Shown here piece after piece: positions 26,483 to 36,522 of a stretch of DNA of 64,000 nt (positions are counted from its first letter, which is position 1; the number at the start of each line of letters is the position of its first letter). This DNA is from Pedomonas sp051304405 (GTDB lineage Bacteria > Pseudomonadota > Alphaproteobacteria > Sphingomonadales > Sphingomonadaceae), in NCBI RefSeq assembly GCF_051304405.1, contig NZ_JBPPGG010000005.1, forward strand, positions 67,736 to 131,735, written 5' to 3'. The translations under genes and the position numbers were made by a program. The notes under the pieces are model-generated. The model did not search any database. It worked only from the letters and a program-made list of their open reading frames with translations, and was not told the DNA's origin.

Positions 26483-28339
26483 TCAGGCGGGCACTACATC
26501 GAAGGCGATGGTGGTGCGGGTGTCGTCGTCTTCGAACGGCACGGTGCCGTGCCAGGTGTAGGAGGGAAAGAGCACCAGCCGCCCCACTTCCGGTCGGATC
26601 ACCCGGCGCGGCGGCAGGTCCAGCCCGAACTCCGCGGGCGGCTCGCCGAACTGGATCCACCCGGCCTTGCTGTCCTCGCCGCCGGCCTGAACGCAGGTCG
26701 GCAGCTGCACGTAGAAGGCGGAGCTGATCCAGCCCTGGGAGTGCAGGTGGTTCACATGGTGGCCGCCACCGCCCCGCAGCCGCACGGACCATGAGCCGGT
26801 AAAGCGCACCTTCCCCGACTTGCGCCGCAGGAGCGGGTGGCTCGGGTCCTCCGGCAGGCGGCGCACGTACGCCGCGATCGCGGCCTCGATCTGCCGTTTG
26901 GCCGCCTGGATGACCGGGTCCCGGTTGACGAACAGCGCGCCCTGGGTCTGCGTGCCGCCCCGCAGCGACTGGTCCAGCGGGTGCTGGGCGGTGAGGTGCA
27001 GCGGGAGAAGGGCAGCCTCGATCTGCCGCGCGAAGGTGGCGATATCCTCCACCCCCTCGGGCGGCTCGACGGCCAGTGGCATCACCAGCCGGTCGTAATC
27101 GTGCAGCCAGTGCTCCCTGGGATCGTCCAGCATGCGCCAGGCGGTGCCGAGGTAGGCCCACGCGAACTGGCTGTCCGGGTCGAGCCGGGCGGCTTCCTCC
27201 GCTTCCCGGGCCGCCGCATCGGGCTTTTTCTGGCGCAGCAGGTGGCGGGCGTAGTTGGCGCGCGCCATTGCGTCCTCCGGCAGCGCGGCGATGACCTTCC
27301 GGAACAGGGCATCGGCTTCCGCGGCGTCGCCGCGATCGCAGCGCGCCATGGCTTCCAGATGATCGATCATGGGGTGGTCGCCCACCGTCCGGCGGGCTTC
27401 GGCACAGGCATCGACCGCTTCATCCAGGCGCTTCTGGGGCAGGAGAATGCTGAACAGGGTCAGCCACAGCTCCAGGTCTTGCCCGTATTGGGCCAGCGCT
27501 GCGCGGATCGAGGCCGTCGGTTCCTCCGCCAGCTTGTGTTCCCACACCAACTTGGCCAGCGCCAGATGGGCGGCGGCGTAGGTGGGGGCGGTCTCGGTCA
27601 GATGGCGGTAAAGGGCGATGCCCTCCAGAGGGCGGCCAAGGTCGATGAGAGCGCTCGCCCGCCCGTCCACCAGCTCCGGCCCGGAAAAGCCTGCCTGCTC
27701 GGCCCGGTCGAAGCACGTCAGCGCTTCCTCCGGCTCGCCGTTCAGCCGCAGCACGACGCCCAGGTTCACCCAGGCCCTCGCATGGCGCGGCTCGATCTGC
27801 GTGGCCTGGCGGAAGGCGGCGGTGGCTTCCTCCAGCCGTTCGGCGCGGCGATAGGCATTGCCCAGCGCCGCCCATGCCTTGGCGGAATTGGGTGCAAGGC
27901 CGGTGGCGCGTTGCAGCGCCTCGATCGCCTCGCCTGTGCGCCCGGCGGCGTTGGCCGTCAGGCCAAGGTTGATCCAGGCGTCGAGAAACCGGGGCTCCTG
28001 CGCCAGGGCCTGCCGATAGGCGGCCAGCGCTTCCTCCGTCCGTCCCAGGCTGTCCAGCAGGTTGCCCAGGTTGTTCAGCAGTTGCGGCTGGCGGGGGCGC
28101 ACCTTCAGCGACGTCTGCATCGCCGCGACGGCACCCTCCCTGTCGCCCAGTGCCTTCAGCGCCAGCCCCAGAAGATGCTGGGCATCAGGCTGGAAGGGAT
28201 GCAGGCCGAGCACCTGGAGGCACAGGCCGCGCGCCTGCGCGGCGTCGCCCGATTGCAGCACCTGAAAGGCCCGTTGCAGCATCTGGGCGCTGGCGGCCGT
28301 CAGGGGTGCGTCATGGAGCGGGGAAGGTCGGGTTGCCAT
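26483..28339 (-). CDS. TPR protein with C-terminal 2OG-Fe(II) oxygenase domain
   Basis: A 618-residue cytosolic protein. About ten tetratricopeptide repeats occupy residues 25-400 (for example NNLGNLLDSLGRTEEALAAYRQAL, WAALGNAYRRAERLEEATAAFRQA). The last 200 residues form a dioxygenase-like domain of the putative 2OG-Fe(II) oxygenase type (TIGR02466-like), with HVNHLHSQGWISSAFYVQLP near residue 525 and a second His in YTWHGTVPFEDD, followed by RTTIAFDV. These should supply the iron ligands and the 2-oxoglutarate Arg. Such proteins often accompany TonB receptors in sphingomonads and caulobacters, and this gene converges on receptor 3. The hydroxylation substrate is unknown. The ATG at 28339 lacks an obvious ribosome site. 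Confidence 0.86.
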   Translation of the reverse strand: MATRPSPLHDAPLTAASAQMLQRAFQVLQSGDAAQARGLCLQVLGLHPFQPDAQHLLGLALKALGDREGAVAAMQTSLKVRPRQPQLLNNLGNLLDSLGRTEEALAAYRQALAQEPRFLDAWINLGLTANAAGRTGEAIEALQRATGLAPNSAKAWAALGNAYRRAERLEEATAAFRQATQIEPRHARAWVNLGVVLRLNGEPEEALTCFDRAEQAGFSGPELVDGRASALIDLGRPLEGIALYRHLTETAPTYAAAHLALAKLVWEHKLAEEPTASIRAALAQYGQDLELWLTLFSILLPQKRLDEAVDACAEARRTVGDHPMIDHLEAMARCDRGDAAEADALFRKVIAALPEDAMARANYARHLLRQKKPDAAAREAEEAARLDPDSQFAWAYLGTAWRMLDDPREHWLHDYDRLVMPLAVEPPEGVEDIATFARQIEAALLPLHLTAQHPLDQSLRGGTQTQGALFVNRDPVIQAAKRQIEAAIAAYVRRLPEDPSHPLLRRKSGKVRFTGSWSVRLRGGGGHHVNHLHSQGWISSAFYVQLPTCVQAGGEDSKAGWIQFGEPPAEFGLDLPPRRVIRPEVGRLVLFPSYTWHGTVPFEDDDTRTTIAFDVVPA

Positions 28340-28382
28340 CGGCAACAACTATAGGAATGGCGCAAACGCCTTGGCAAGCGCT

Positions 28383-30197
28383 TCAGGCCGAGGACTGGCG
28401 CATGTCCTGCGCCCCCGATGCCCACGCGCCAACCCGCCGCGCGGCGGGCAGGCGGATGGTGGCCCGCGTGCCCTCGCCCACGTGGCTTTGCAGCTCCAGC
28501 TGCCCGCCCTGCAATTCGATGAACTGCCGCGCAAGGGGCAGGCCGAGCCCGATGCCGCCGTAGCGGCGGGTTTCGGATTCCTCCACCTGGGCGAAGGGCT
28601 TCATCACCTCCTCGATCATGTGCGGCGGGATGCCGATGCCCTCGTCCTCCACGTCGATGCGGATGGTGCCGTCCGCCTCCACATCGAGGCGCACGGTGAC
28701 CAGACCGTCCGGCCGCGAAAATTTGAGCGCATTGGCAATGAGGTTGATGAGCGCCTGCCGCGTGAGCCGGGCGTCGATCCGCGCAAGGAGGGGCGCATCC
28801 AGCAGGATCTCCCGCAGCGACGCGCTGTTGCTGGTGCCCCGGCCCCGGGCCATTGCGCCGGCGCTTCGCACCAGGGCAACCAGATCCACCTGGCTCTCCG
28901 TTACCCGCAGCTTGCCCGCCTCGATGCGGGCCAGATCGAGCATGTCCTCCACGATCGCCAGCAGGTGGTGGCCGCTCTCCAGCACGGTGCGGGCGTACTG
29001 GCTGTGAATGCCCGGATCCACCCGGCCCGCTTCCAGATCCTGGGTGAGAAGGTCGGAGAAGCCGATCACCGCGTTGAGCGGCGTTCGCAGTTCATGGCTC
29101 ATGTTGGCGAGGAAGCGCGACTTGGCCTGACTGGCCGCTTCCGCCCCGTCGCGGGAGGCTTCCAGTTCCTCCTGCAACCGCAGCAGTTCCGCCTCGCGCT
29201 GCTTGAGCGCCGAGATATCCACGTGCGTCACCGCCACCCGGCCGTTGGCGAGCAGCTGGATGGTGCTGCGATACCAGCGGTCGCCCAGCTGCCGCTCGCA
29301 GCGGTAGGAGGGCGCCTTGCCGGAGATGCGGTCGCTGCCGAAGAATTCCGCCTCCGGCAGGCCGGGCAGGCCGCTGGCGGCCTCGATCTGCCGCCACGAC
29401 ATGCCGGGGAACAGCGCGTCCGGCGTCAGGCCGAGCACCCGCGCGTAAACGTCGTTCCACAGCACGAGGCTGTGGTCGTCGTCGAACAGGGCGAAGGCCT
29501 CGGCGGTTTCGGAAAGCTCCCGCCAGTTCTGCTGGGCGGCTCTCAGATCGGCAATCGCGCGGTCGGCGGCTTCCTGCGCTTCGAGCCCCTCGCGCAGCAG
29601 CATGTGCCCGGCGTGGTTGGCGAGGACCATGGCCAGGGCGAACAGCAGGGTGGCCAGCGCCAGAAGCAGGCCGGCGGAGTCGCCCTGCCAGAGAAACAGG
29701 ACGATGAACGGCAGGGCGATGCCGCCGATGAACGCGCGGGCGGCGCGCGGCGCCGGGGTCAGCATGGCGGCCGCCCCGGCGCAGATCGCGGCGTTGACGA
29801 CTTCCAGGAAAATCCCGTGCTGTTGCGGCAGCCAGAGGATGAAGGTTGCCGTCAGGCCCCACAGCAGGCCGTTGGTTCCGGCGGTCACCCAGATGCTGGC
29901 GGGAAGCCCGGCCGGATACGGACCGCCGCTCCTTCGCCTCTGCCGGCGGAAGACATCGAGGAAAATGCCGGCCCACAGCAGGCTGTGGAGCCCGAGCCAG
30001 ACCGCTTCCAGATGAAAGGGCAGCTGGCCCCACAGCAGCAGCGTCGTCAGCAGCGCCGCCATGCTGAGGGCGAGGCCATGCAGCCGCAGGCGCTCCTCCA
30101 GCGCCCGGATCAACCGCATCCGGCTGCCTGTACCGCTGCCGGCGGGAGCGCTCAACGCACCATGCTCGGGAGGGCGAATGTCATCGTCGTTCAGCAC
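28383..30197 (-). CDS. Membrane PAS-domain hybrid-type sensor histidine kinase (no receiver)
   Basis: About 604 residues from a GTG start; an internal ATG (MRLIRALEERL, residue 27) is a possible true start. Residues about 40-215 hold roughly six hydrophobic helices forming a membrane sensor. A PAS domain follows (about 230-340: LSETAEAFALFDDDHSLVLWNDVYARVLG), then a short coiled coil, the dimerisation domain with phospho-acceptor His368 in SHELRTPLNAVIGFSDLL, and an ATPase domain with NLIANALKFS, DEGIGIP and GGIGLGLPLA. No response regulator is encoded beside it, so it is an orphan kinase here. It is encoded between the TPR/oxygenase gene and clpB, all on the minus strand. Confidence 0.9.
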   Translation of the reverse strand: MLNDDDIRPPEHGALSAPAGSGTGSRMRLIRALEERLRLHGLALSMAALLTTLLLWGQLPFHLEAVWLGLHSLLWAGIFLDVFRRQRRRSGGPYPAGLPASIWVTAGTNGLLWGLTATFILWLPQQHGIFLEVVNAAICAGAAAMLTPAPRAARAFIGGIALPFIVLFLWQGDSAGLLLALATLLFALAMVLANHAGHMLLREGLEAQEAADRAIADLRAAQQNWRELSETAEAFALFDDDHSLVLWNDVYARVLGLTPDALFPGMSWRQIEAASGLPGLPEAEFFGSDRISGKAPSYRCERQLGDRWYRSTIQLLANGRVAVTHVDISALKQREAELLRLQEELEASRDGAEAASQAKSRFLANMSHELRTPLNAVIGFSDLLTQDLEAGRVDPGIHSQYARTVLESGHHLLAIVEDMLDLARIEAGKLRVTESQVDLVALVRSAGAMARGRGTSNSASLREILLDAPLLARIDARLTRQALINLIANALKFSRPDGLVTVRLDVEADGTIRIDVEDEGIGIPPHMIEEVMKPFAQVEESETRRYGGIGLGLPLARQFIELQGGQLELQSHVGEGTRATIRLPAARRVGAWASGAQDMRQSSA

Positions 30198-30219
30198 TGG
30201 TGCGTTGAGCCCGCGTTTG

Positions 30220-32811
<2,592 letters not shown>

Positions 32812-32844
32812 GGGCTTTGCCCCTCAAGGTTTACGCTCGAGCTT

Positions 32845-32873
32845 CATGTAATGTGGCATATTTGCCACACAAG
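32845..32873 (-). promoter_or_regulatory. Candidate sigma-32-type promoter of clpB enclosing an 18-bp palindrome
   Basis: On the minus strand, CTTG (32873-32870) is followed by the inverted repeat TGTGGCA-AATA-TGCCACA (32869-32852), then ATTACAT where a -10 element should be. CTTG fits the -35 of alphaproteobacterial RpoH promoters, with a spacer of about 16-18 bases. The symmetrical spacer looks like a site for a dimeric regulator. It is not the CIRCE element. Confidence 0.5.
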
Positions 32874-32903
32874 AGGTCGGGTGGTCCGATATGGCACAAA
32901 CTC

Positions 32904-33869
32904 TTACGGCGGCATTTTCCGCTCCGGTGGCGGGATGACGAAGGGGGCCGCCGCGCCTTCCACTTCGGTGACCGGCGCGCCGCTGAACACGTTGCCCATC
33001 ACCTGCGCCGGCGCCGGGCCGAGATTCCGCACGAAGGTGAGGCTGGCGGCCGTGTCGTTGCGGATGCTGTTGTTGACGATGAACACCTGCTGGCCCGGCT
33101 GCGCGTCGCGCGGCGTTGTGAGGATGATGGCGGTCGTTGCCGCGCCGGGGCGGGCCATGGTCTTGCGGAAGCGGTTGCCCCGCACCACCGCGTTGGCCCC
33201 TGCGATTTCCACCAGCAGGCGGGAGGCGGCCGAGCCGTCCTCGATGGTCGAGGAGGTGATCTCCGTGGTCCGTGCGGCCGAGCGCACCGCAACGCCGCCC
33301 TGGGGCGCGAGGAAATGGGCGGCGTCGATGCTCAGCCGGGCGATGCCGAGCGCTTCCACCTGCACGGGCGCGGGCCCTGGCGCGCCACCCTCAAAGCTGG
33401 TGTTCTCGATGCGCACGATGCTGCCGGCGCGGGGCACGGCGAGCACGCCCCGGCTGTTGGCGCGGAAGGTCGCGCGGCGGACGGTGGCGCTGCGCCCCTC
33501 GATCCGCACGGCGGCGGCCGTCGCATCCGTCCCGCGCGCCCCGGCGAAGTCCACGCCGTCGATGGTGATGTCATTGCCGCGCAGGATGAACTGGGCGCGG
33601 CCCTCGCACAGCGGGCCTTCCACCCGCGCCGTGTTGGGCTCCGCCTGGATGGTGAGGTGGTGTGCCGTCCACACCGCGCACTCGCGGTAGATGCCGGGCG
33701 TCAGCCGCACGGTCGTGCCGGGGCGGGCGGCGCGGGCGGCGTCGGCGAGCGAGACATAGGTCTCGCCGGGGCCCACCATCATCGGCCGCCCCCATTGGGT
33801 TGCTGCCGCAAGCGGCAGGGAGCTTGCGAGGAGCAGCAGGCAGGCCGCAAGGCAGGCAAGGCGCGGCAT
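32904..33869 (-). CDS. Exported right-handed parallel beta-helix protein
   Basis: A 321-residue protein. The signal peptide (MPRLACLAACLLLLASSLPLAAA) directs it out of the cytoplasm. The rest is a series of short strand turns typical of pectate-lyase-like beta-helices: LTIQAEPNTARVEG, FILRGNDITIDGVDFAGARG, VRRATFRANSRGVLAV, ITSSTIEDGS, VVRGNRFRKT, VFIVNNSIRND. Right-handed beta-helix proteins bind or cleave polysaccharides, but no catalytic residues can be assigned here. The Cys pair near residues 64 and 88 could form a periplasmic disulphide. It is encoded between clpB and the DNA ligase gene on the same strand, with no sign of a shared function. Confidence 0.82.
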   Translation of the reverse strand: MPRLACLAACLLLLASSLPLAAATQWGRPMMVGPGETYVSLADAARAARPGTTVRLTPGIYRECAVWTAHHLTIQAEPNTARVEGPLCEGRAQFILRGNDITIDGVDFAGARGTDATAAAVRIEGRSATVRRATFRANSRGVLAVPRAGSIVRIENTSFEGGAPGPAPVQVEALGIARLSIDAAHFLAPQGGVAVRSAARTTEITSSTIEDGSAASRLLVEIAGANAVVRGNRFRKTMARPGAATTAIILTTPRDAQPGQQVFIVNNSIRNDTAASLTFVRNLGPAPAQVMGNVFSGAPVTEVEGAAAPFVIPPPERKMPP

Positions 33870-33938
33870 GGGGACTCCGCTTGGGTTCCGAACCCGGTCG
33901 CCCCGGCGCGCGGGCTCAACGCGCCCCCTCCTTTGCGC

Positions 33939-35504
33939 TCAACGCGCCAGTCCCCGCAGCGTTTCGATATGGTCCGCCTCGTGGGCGGGCTTGTCGGTGC
34001 GGATGCGGGCAATGCGCGGAAACCGCATGGCGAGGCCCGACTTGTGGCGATTCGAGACGTGGATGCTGTCAAACGCCACTTCCAGCACCAGCGCCTTTTC
34101 CACCTCCCGCACCGGGCCGAAGCGCTTGAGGGTATGGCCGCGCACCCAGCGGTCGAGCCATTTCAGTTCTTCGTCCGTGAAGCCGAAATAGGCCTTGCCC
34201 ACGGGGAGCAGCTGGCCGTCCGGCCCCCACGCGCCGAAGGTGAAGTCGGAGTAGTAGCTGGAGCGCTTGCCGTGGCCGCGCTGGGCATACATGAGCACGC
34301 AATCGGCGGTGAGCGGGTCGCGCTTCCACTTGTACCACAGGCCGACGCGCCGCCCGCCCGTATAGGGGCTGTCCCGCCGCTTCAGCATCAGCCCCTCGAT
34401 ATCATGCCCGCGCGCGCCGGCGCGGATGTCCGCCAGCGCGTCCCAGTCGTGCGCCTCGATGAGCGGGGAGACGTCGAACACATCGCGCGGCAGCTTGTCC
34501 GCCACCGCCAGCAGCCGCTCCCGCCGCTGCACGAGGGGCAGGGGGCGCAGGTCTTCCGGCCCCTCCGCCAGAATGTCGTACAGCCGGATGAAGGCGGGGT
34601 GGGTGCGCAGCAGTTTCGCGTCCACCGTCTTGCGGTTCAGCCGCTGTTGCAGGGCATTGAACGAGGCGGGGTCGCCTTCGTCGCCGCGCACCAGAAGCTC
34701 GCCGTCCAGCGCCGCCTCGACGGTCAGGTTCGCGATGACCTCGGGAAAGGCGCCGGAAATGTCATCGCCGGTGCGCGAGTAGAGGCGGCGGGTGCCGCCG
34801 AGACTGACCGCCTGCACGCGGATGCCGTCCCACTTCCACTCGGCCAGAAACTCCGCCAGATCCAGCGTCTCTCCGGCCTCCAGCGGCGCTGCCAGCATGA
34901 AGGGGCGGAACACGGCGGTCTCGCCGATCTCGGGCATGGGGGCCTTGCCCTCTGCCCACTCGAACAGGTCCGGGTAGGGCGGGGTGAGGCCGTGCCACAG
35001 CTCCTCCACCGTCTCCAGCGCCACCCCGAAGGCCTCTGCGAAGCCGGTGCGGGCAAGCCGCGCGCTGAGCCCGACGCGCATGCCCCCGGTTGCCAGCTTG
35101 ATGAGCGCATAGCGGCCCGAGGAGTCGAGCCGGTCCAGCAGCCGCGCCAGTTCGGCGGGCGCTTCGGCGCGGCTGAGGCGCTGGAGCGTCAGCACCGTGT
35201 CGGCAAGGCCAAGCGGCGCGTTGCCCGGCGTCTGCGTCGGCCAGAGCAGCGCGCAGGTCTCGGCCAGGTCGCCCACGTAATCGTAGGACAGCTCGAACAG
35301 CACCGGGTCGGTGCGCTCCAGCAGCAGGGCGCGGATGAGCGCGGGCTTCACGGCAGGGATTTTCAGGTCCCTTGTCAGTGCGGCCAGACCCCAGCCCCGG
35401 TCGGGGTCGGGCGTCCGTTTCAGATAGTCGGCGATCAGCGCGATCTTGCCGTTGCGGGACGGGGTGTAGACCAGCCGGTCGAGCAGGTGGGCGAAGTGCT
35501 CCAT
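33939..35504 (-). CDS. ATP-dependent DNA ligase of the ligase-associated repair cluster
   Basis: A 521-residue ligase. The N-terminal DNA-binding domain (about 1-190) precedes the nucleotidyltransferase domain with Lys224 in KWDG (EWKWDGIRVQ), followed by YSRTGDDIS, DGELLV, the IEGLMLKRRDSPY motif and WYKWKRDP (motif V), then an OB domain with RFPRIARIR near the end. This matches the PP_1105-type bacterial ATP ligase (TIGR04120), which seals nicks independently of the NAD ligase LigA. The ATG at 35504 follows AGGAGGACTG and overlaps the exonuclease stop by one base (TGATG), so the pair is translationally coupled. It belongs with the divergent helicase and PdeM. Confidence 0.95.
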   Translation of the reverse strand: MEHFAHLLDRLVYTPSRNGKIALIADYLKRTPDPDRGWGLAALTRDLKIPAVKPALIRALLLERTDPVLFELSYDYVGDLAETCALLWPTQTPGNAPLGLADTVLTLQRLSRAEAPAELARLLDRLDSSGRYALIKLATGGMRVGLSARLARTGFAEAFGVALETVEELWHGLTPPYPDLFEWAEGKAPMPEIGETAVFRPFMLAAPLEAGETLDLAEFLAEWKWDGIRVQAVSLGGTRRLYSRTGDDISGAFPEVIANLTVEAALDGELLVRGDEGDPASFNALQQRLNRKTVDAKLLRTHPAFIRLYDILAEGPEDLRPLPLVQRRERLLAVADKLPRDVFDVSPLIEAHDWDALADIRAGARGHDIEGLMLKRRDSPYTGGRRVGLWYKWKRDPLTADCVLMYAQRGHGKRSSYYSDFTFGAWGPDGQLLPVGKAYFGFTDEELKWLDRWVRGHTLKRFGPVREVEKALVLEVAFDSIHVSNRHKSGLAMRFPRIARIRTDKPAHEADHIETLRGLAR

Positions 35505-36505
35505 CAGTCCTCCTCGTCCTCGCGGCCGTGCAGGAGGAGCGCCCGCGCCGGGATGCCTTTCTGCTGGCACCAGTGGACGAGCGCTTCCTCGCGTCCATGC
35601 GTCACCCACACCTCCGCCGGGGCCAGCTCCCCGATGGTGGCGGTGAGTTCGCCCCAGTCCGCATGGTCGGAGAGGATGAGCGGCAGCTCCACGTTCTTCT
35701 GCCGGGCGCGCTGGCGCAGGCGCATCCAGCCGGAGGCCATGGCGGTGATGGGGTCCGGCAGGCGGCGGGACCAGCGATCGGCAAGCGCCGAGGGCGGGCA
35801 GAGAATGATCTCTCCCTTCAGCGCCGCCTTGGGCAGACCGGCCATGGGCTGCACGTCGCCCAGCCGCACACCCAGCGCTTCATAGAGGCGCGTCAGCTGC
35901 GTGAGCGCACCATGCAGGTAGACCGGCCGCTCGTATCCCGCCGCGCGCAGGAGGGCGATCAGCCGCTGCGCCTTGCCGAGAGCGTAGGCCCCGACCAGCA
36001 CGCAGCGCTCGGGGGCGCTCGCGCGGGCATCGAGCAGCTTGGCGATTTCCTTCTCGGCCGGCGGGTGGTGGAACACGGGCAGGGCGAAGGTGGCCTCGGT
36101 TATGAACACGTCGCACGGAACGGGGACACACGGCGGGCAGGTGGGGTCGGGTGTCCGCTTGAAGTCGCCCGAGACGACGATCCGCTCGCCCGCGTATTCC
36201 AGAAGAATCTGCGCCGAGCCCAATACGTGCCCGGCCGGGTAGAAGCAGACCCGCACCTCGCCCACCCGGATCGGCTGGCCGTAAGCCACAGCCTTGCCGC
36301 CCGGCTGCGGGCCGTACCGGGCGGCCATGATGGCCAATGTTTCCGCCGTGGCGATCACGGTGCCGTGGCCGCTGCGGGCGTGGTCGGCGTGGCCGTGGGT
36401 GATGAGGGCTCGCGGGCGCGGCTGGCCGGGGTCGATCCAAAAATCGCCGGGCGGGCAGTAAATGCCGTCGGGTTCGGCGCGCAGCCAGGTGCCAAAGCGT
36501 GTCAT
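35504..36505 (-). CDS. Ligase-associated DNA repair exonuclease (MBL/beta-CASP)
   Basis: A 333-residue metallo-beta-lactamase-fold nuclease with a beta-CASP insert. Metal ligands are visible: HGHADH at residues 37-42, GHVLGSAQ (His near 113), GDFKRTPDP with Asp, and motifs of the beta-CASP region such as LSDHADWGEL and VTHGREEALV. It matches the ligase-associated exonuclease family (TIGR04122) that always accompanies the ligase and Lhr-Core helicase in these clusters and is expected to trim DNA or RNA ends. There is no signal peptide. Its start is only 17 bases from the divergent helicase start, so both promoters must extend into coding DNA. Confidence 0.94.
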   Translation of the reverse strand: MTRFGTWLRAEPDGIYCPPGDFWIDPGQPRPRALITHGHADHARSGHGTVIATAETLAIMAARYGPQPGGKAVAYGQPIRVGEVRVCFYPAGHVLGSAQILLEYAGERIVVSGDFKRTPDPTCPPCVPVPCDVFITEATFALPVFHHPPAEKEIAKLLDARASAPERCVLVGAYALGKAQRLIALLRAAGYERPVYLHGALTQLTRLYEALGVRLGDVQPMAGLPKAALKGEIILCPPSALADRWSRRLPDPITAMASGWMRLRQRARQKNVELPLILSDHADWGELTATIGELAPAEVWVTHGREEALVHWCQQKGIPARALLLHGREDEED

Positions 36506-36522
36506 GATTCTATATCTGGAGT

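Noticed and set aside
16819..30197. Recently acquired genomic island around the TonB receptors
   Set aside because: No integrase, transposase, tRNA-flanked repeats or clear shift in coding GC; only the intergenic regions are AT-richer, as promoters usually are.
32820..32900. CIRCE/HrcA operator at clpB
   Set aside because: CIRCE has TTAGCACTC-N9-GAGTGCTAA; the repeat here is TGTGGCA-N4-TGCCACA.
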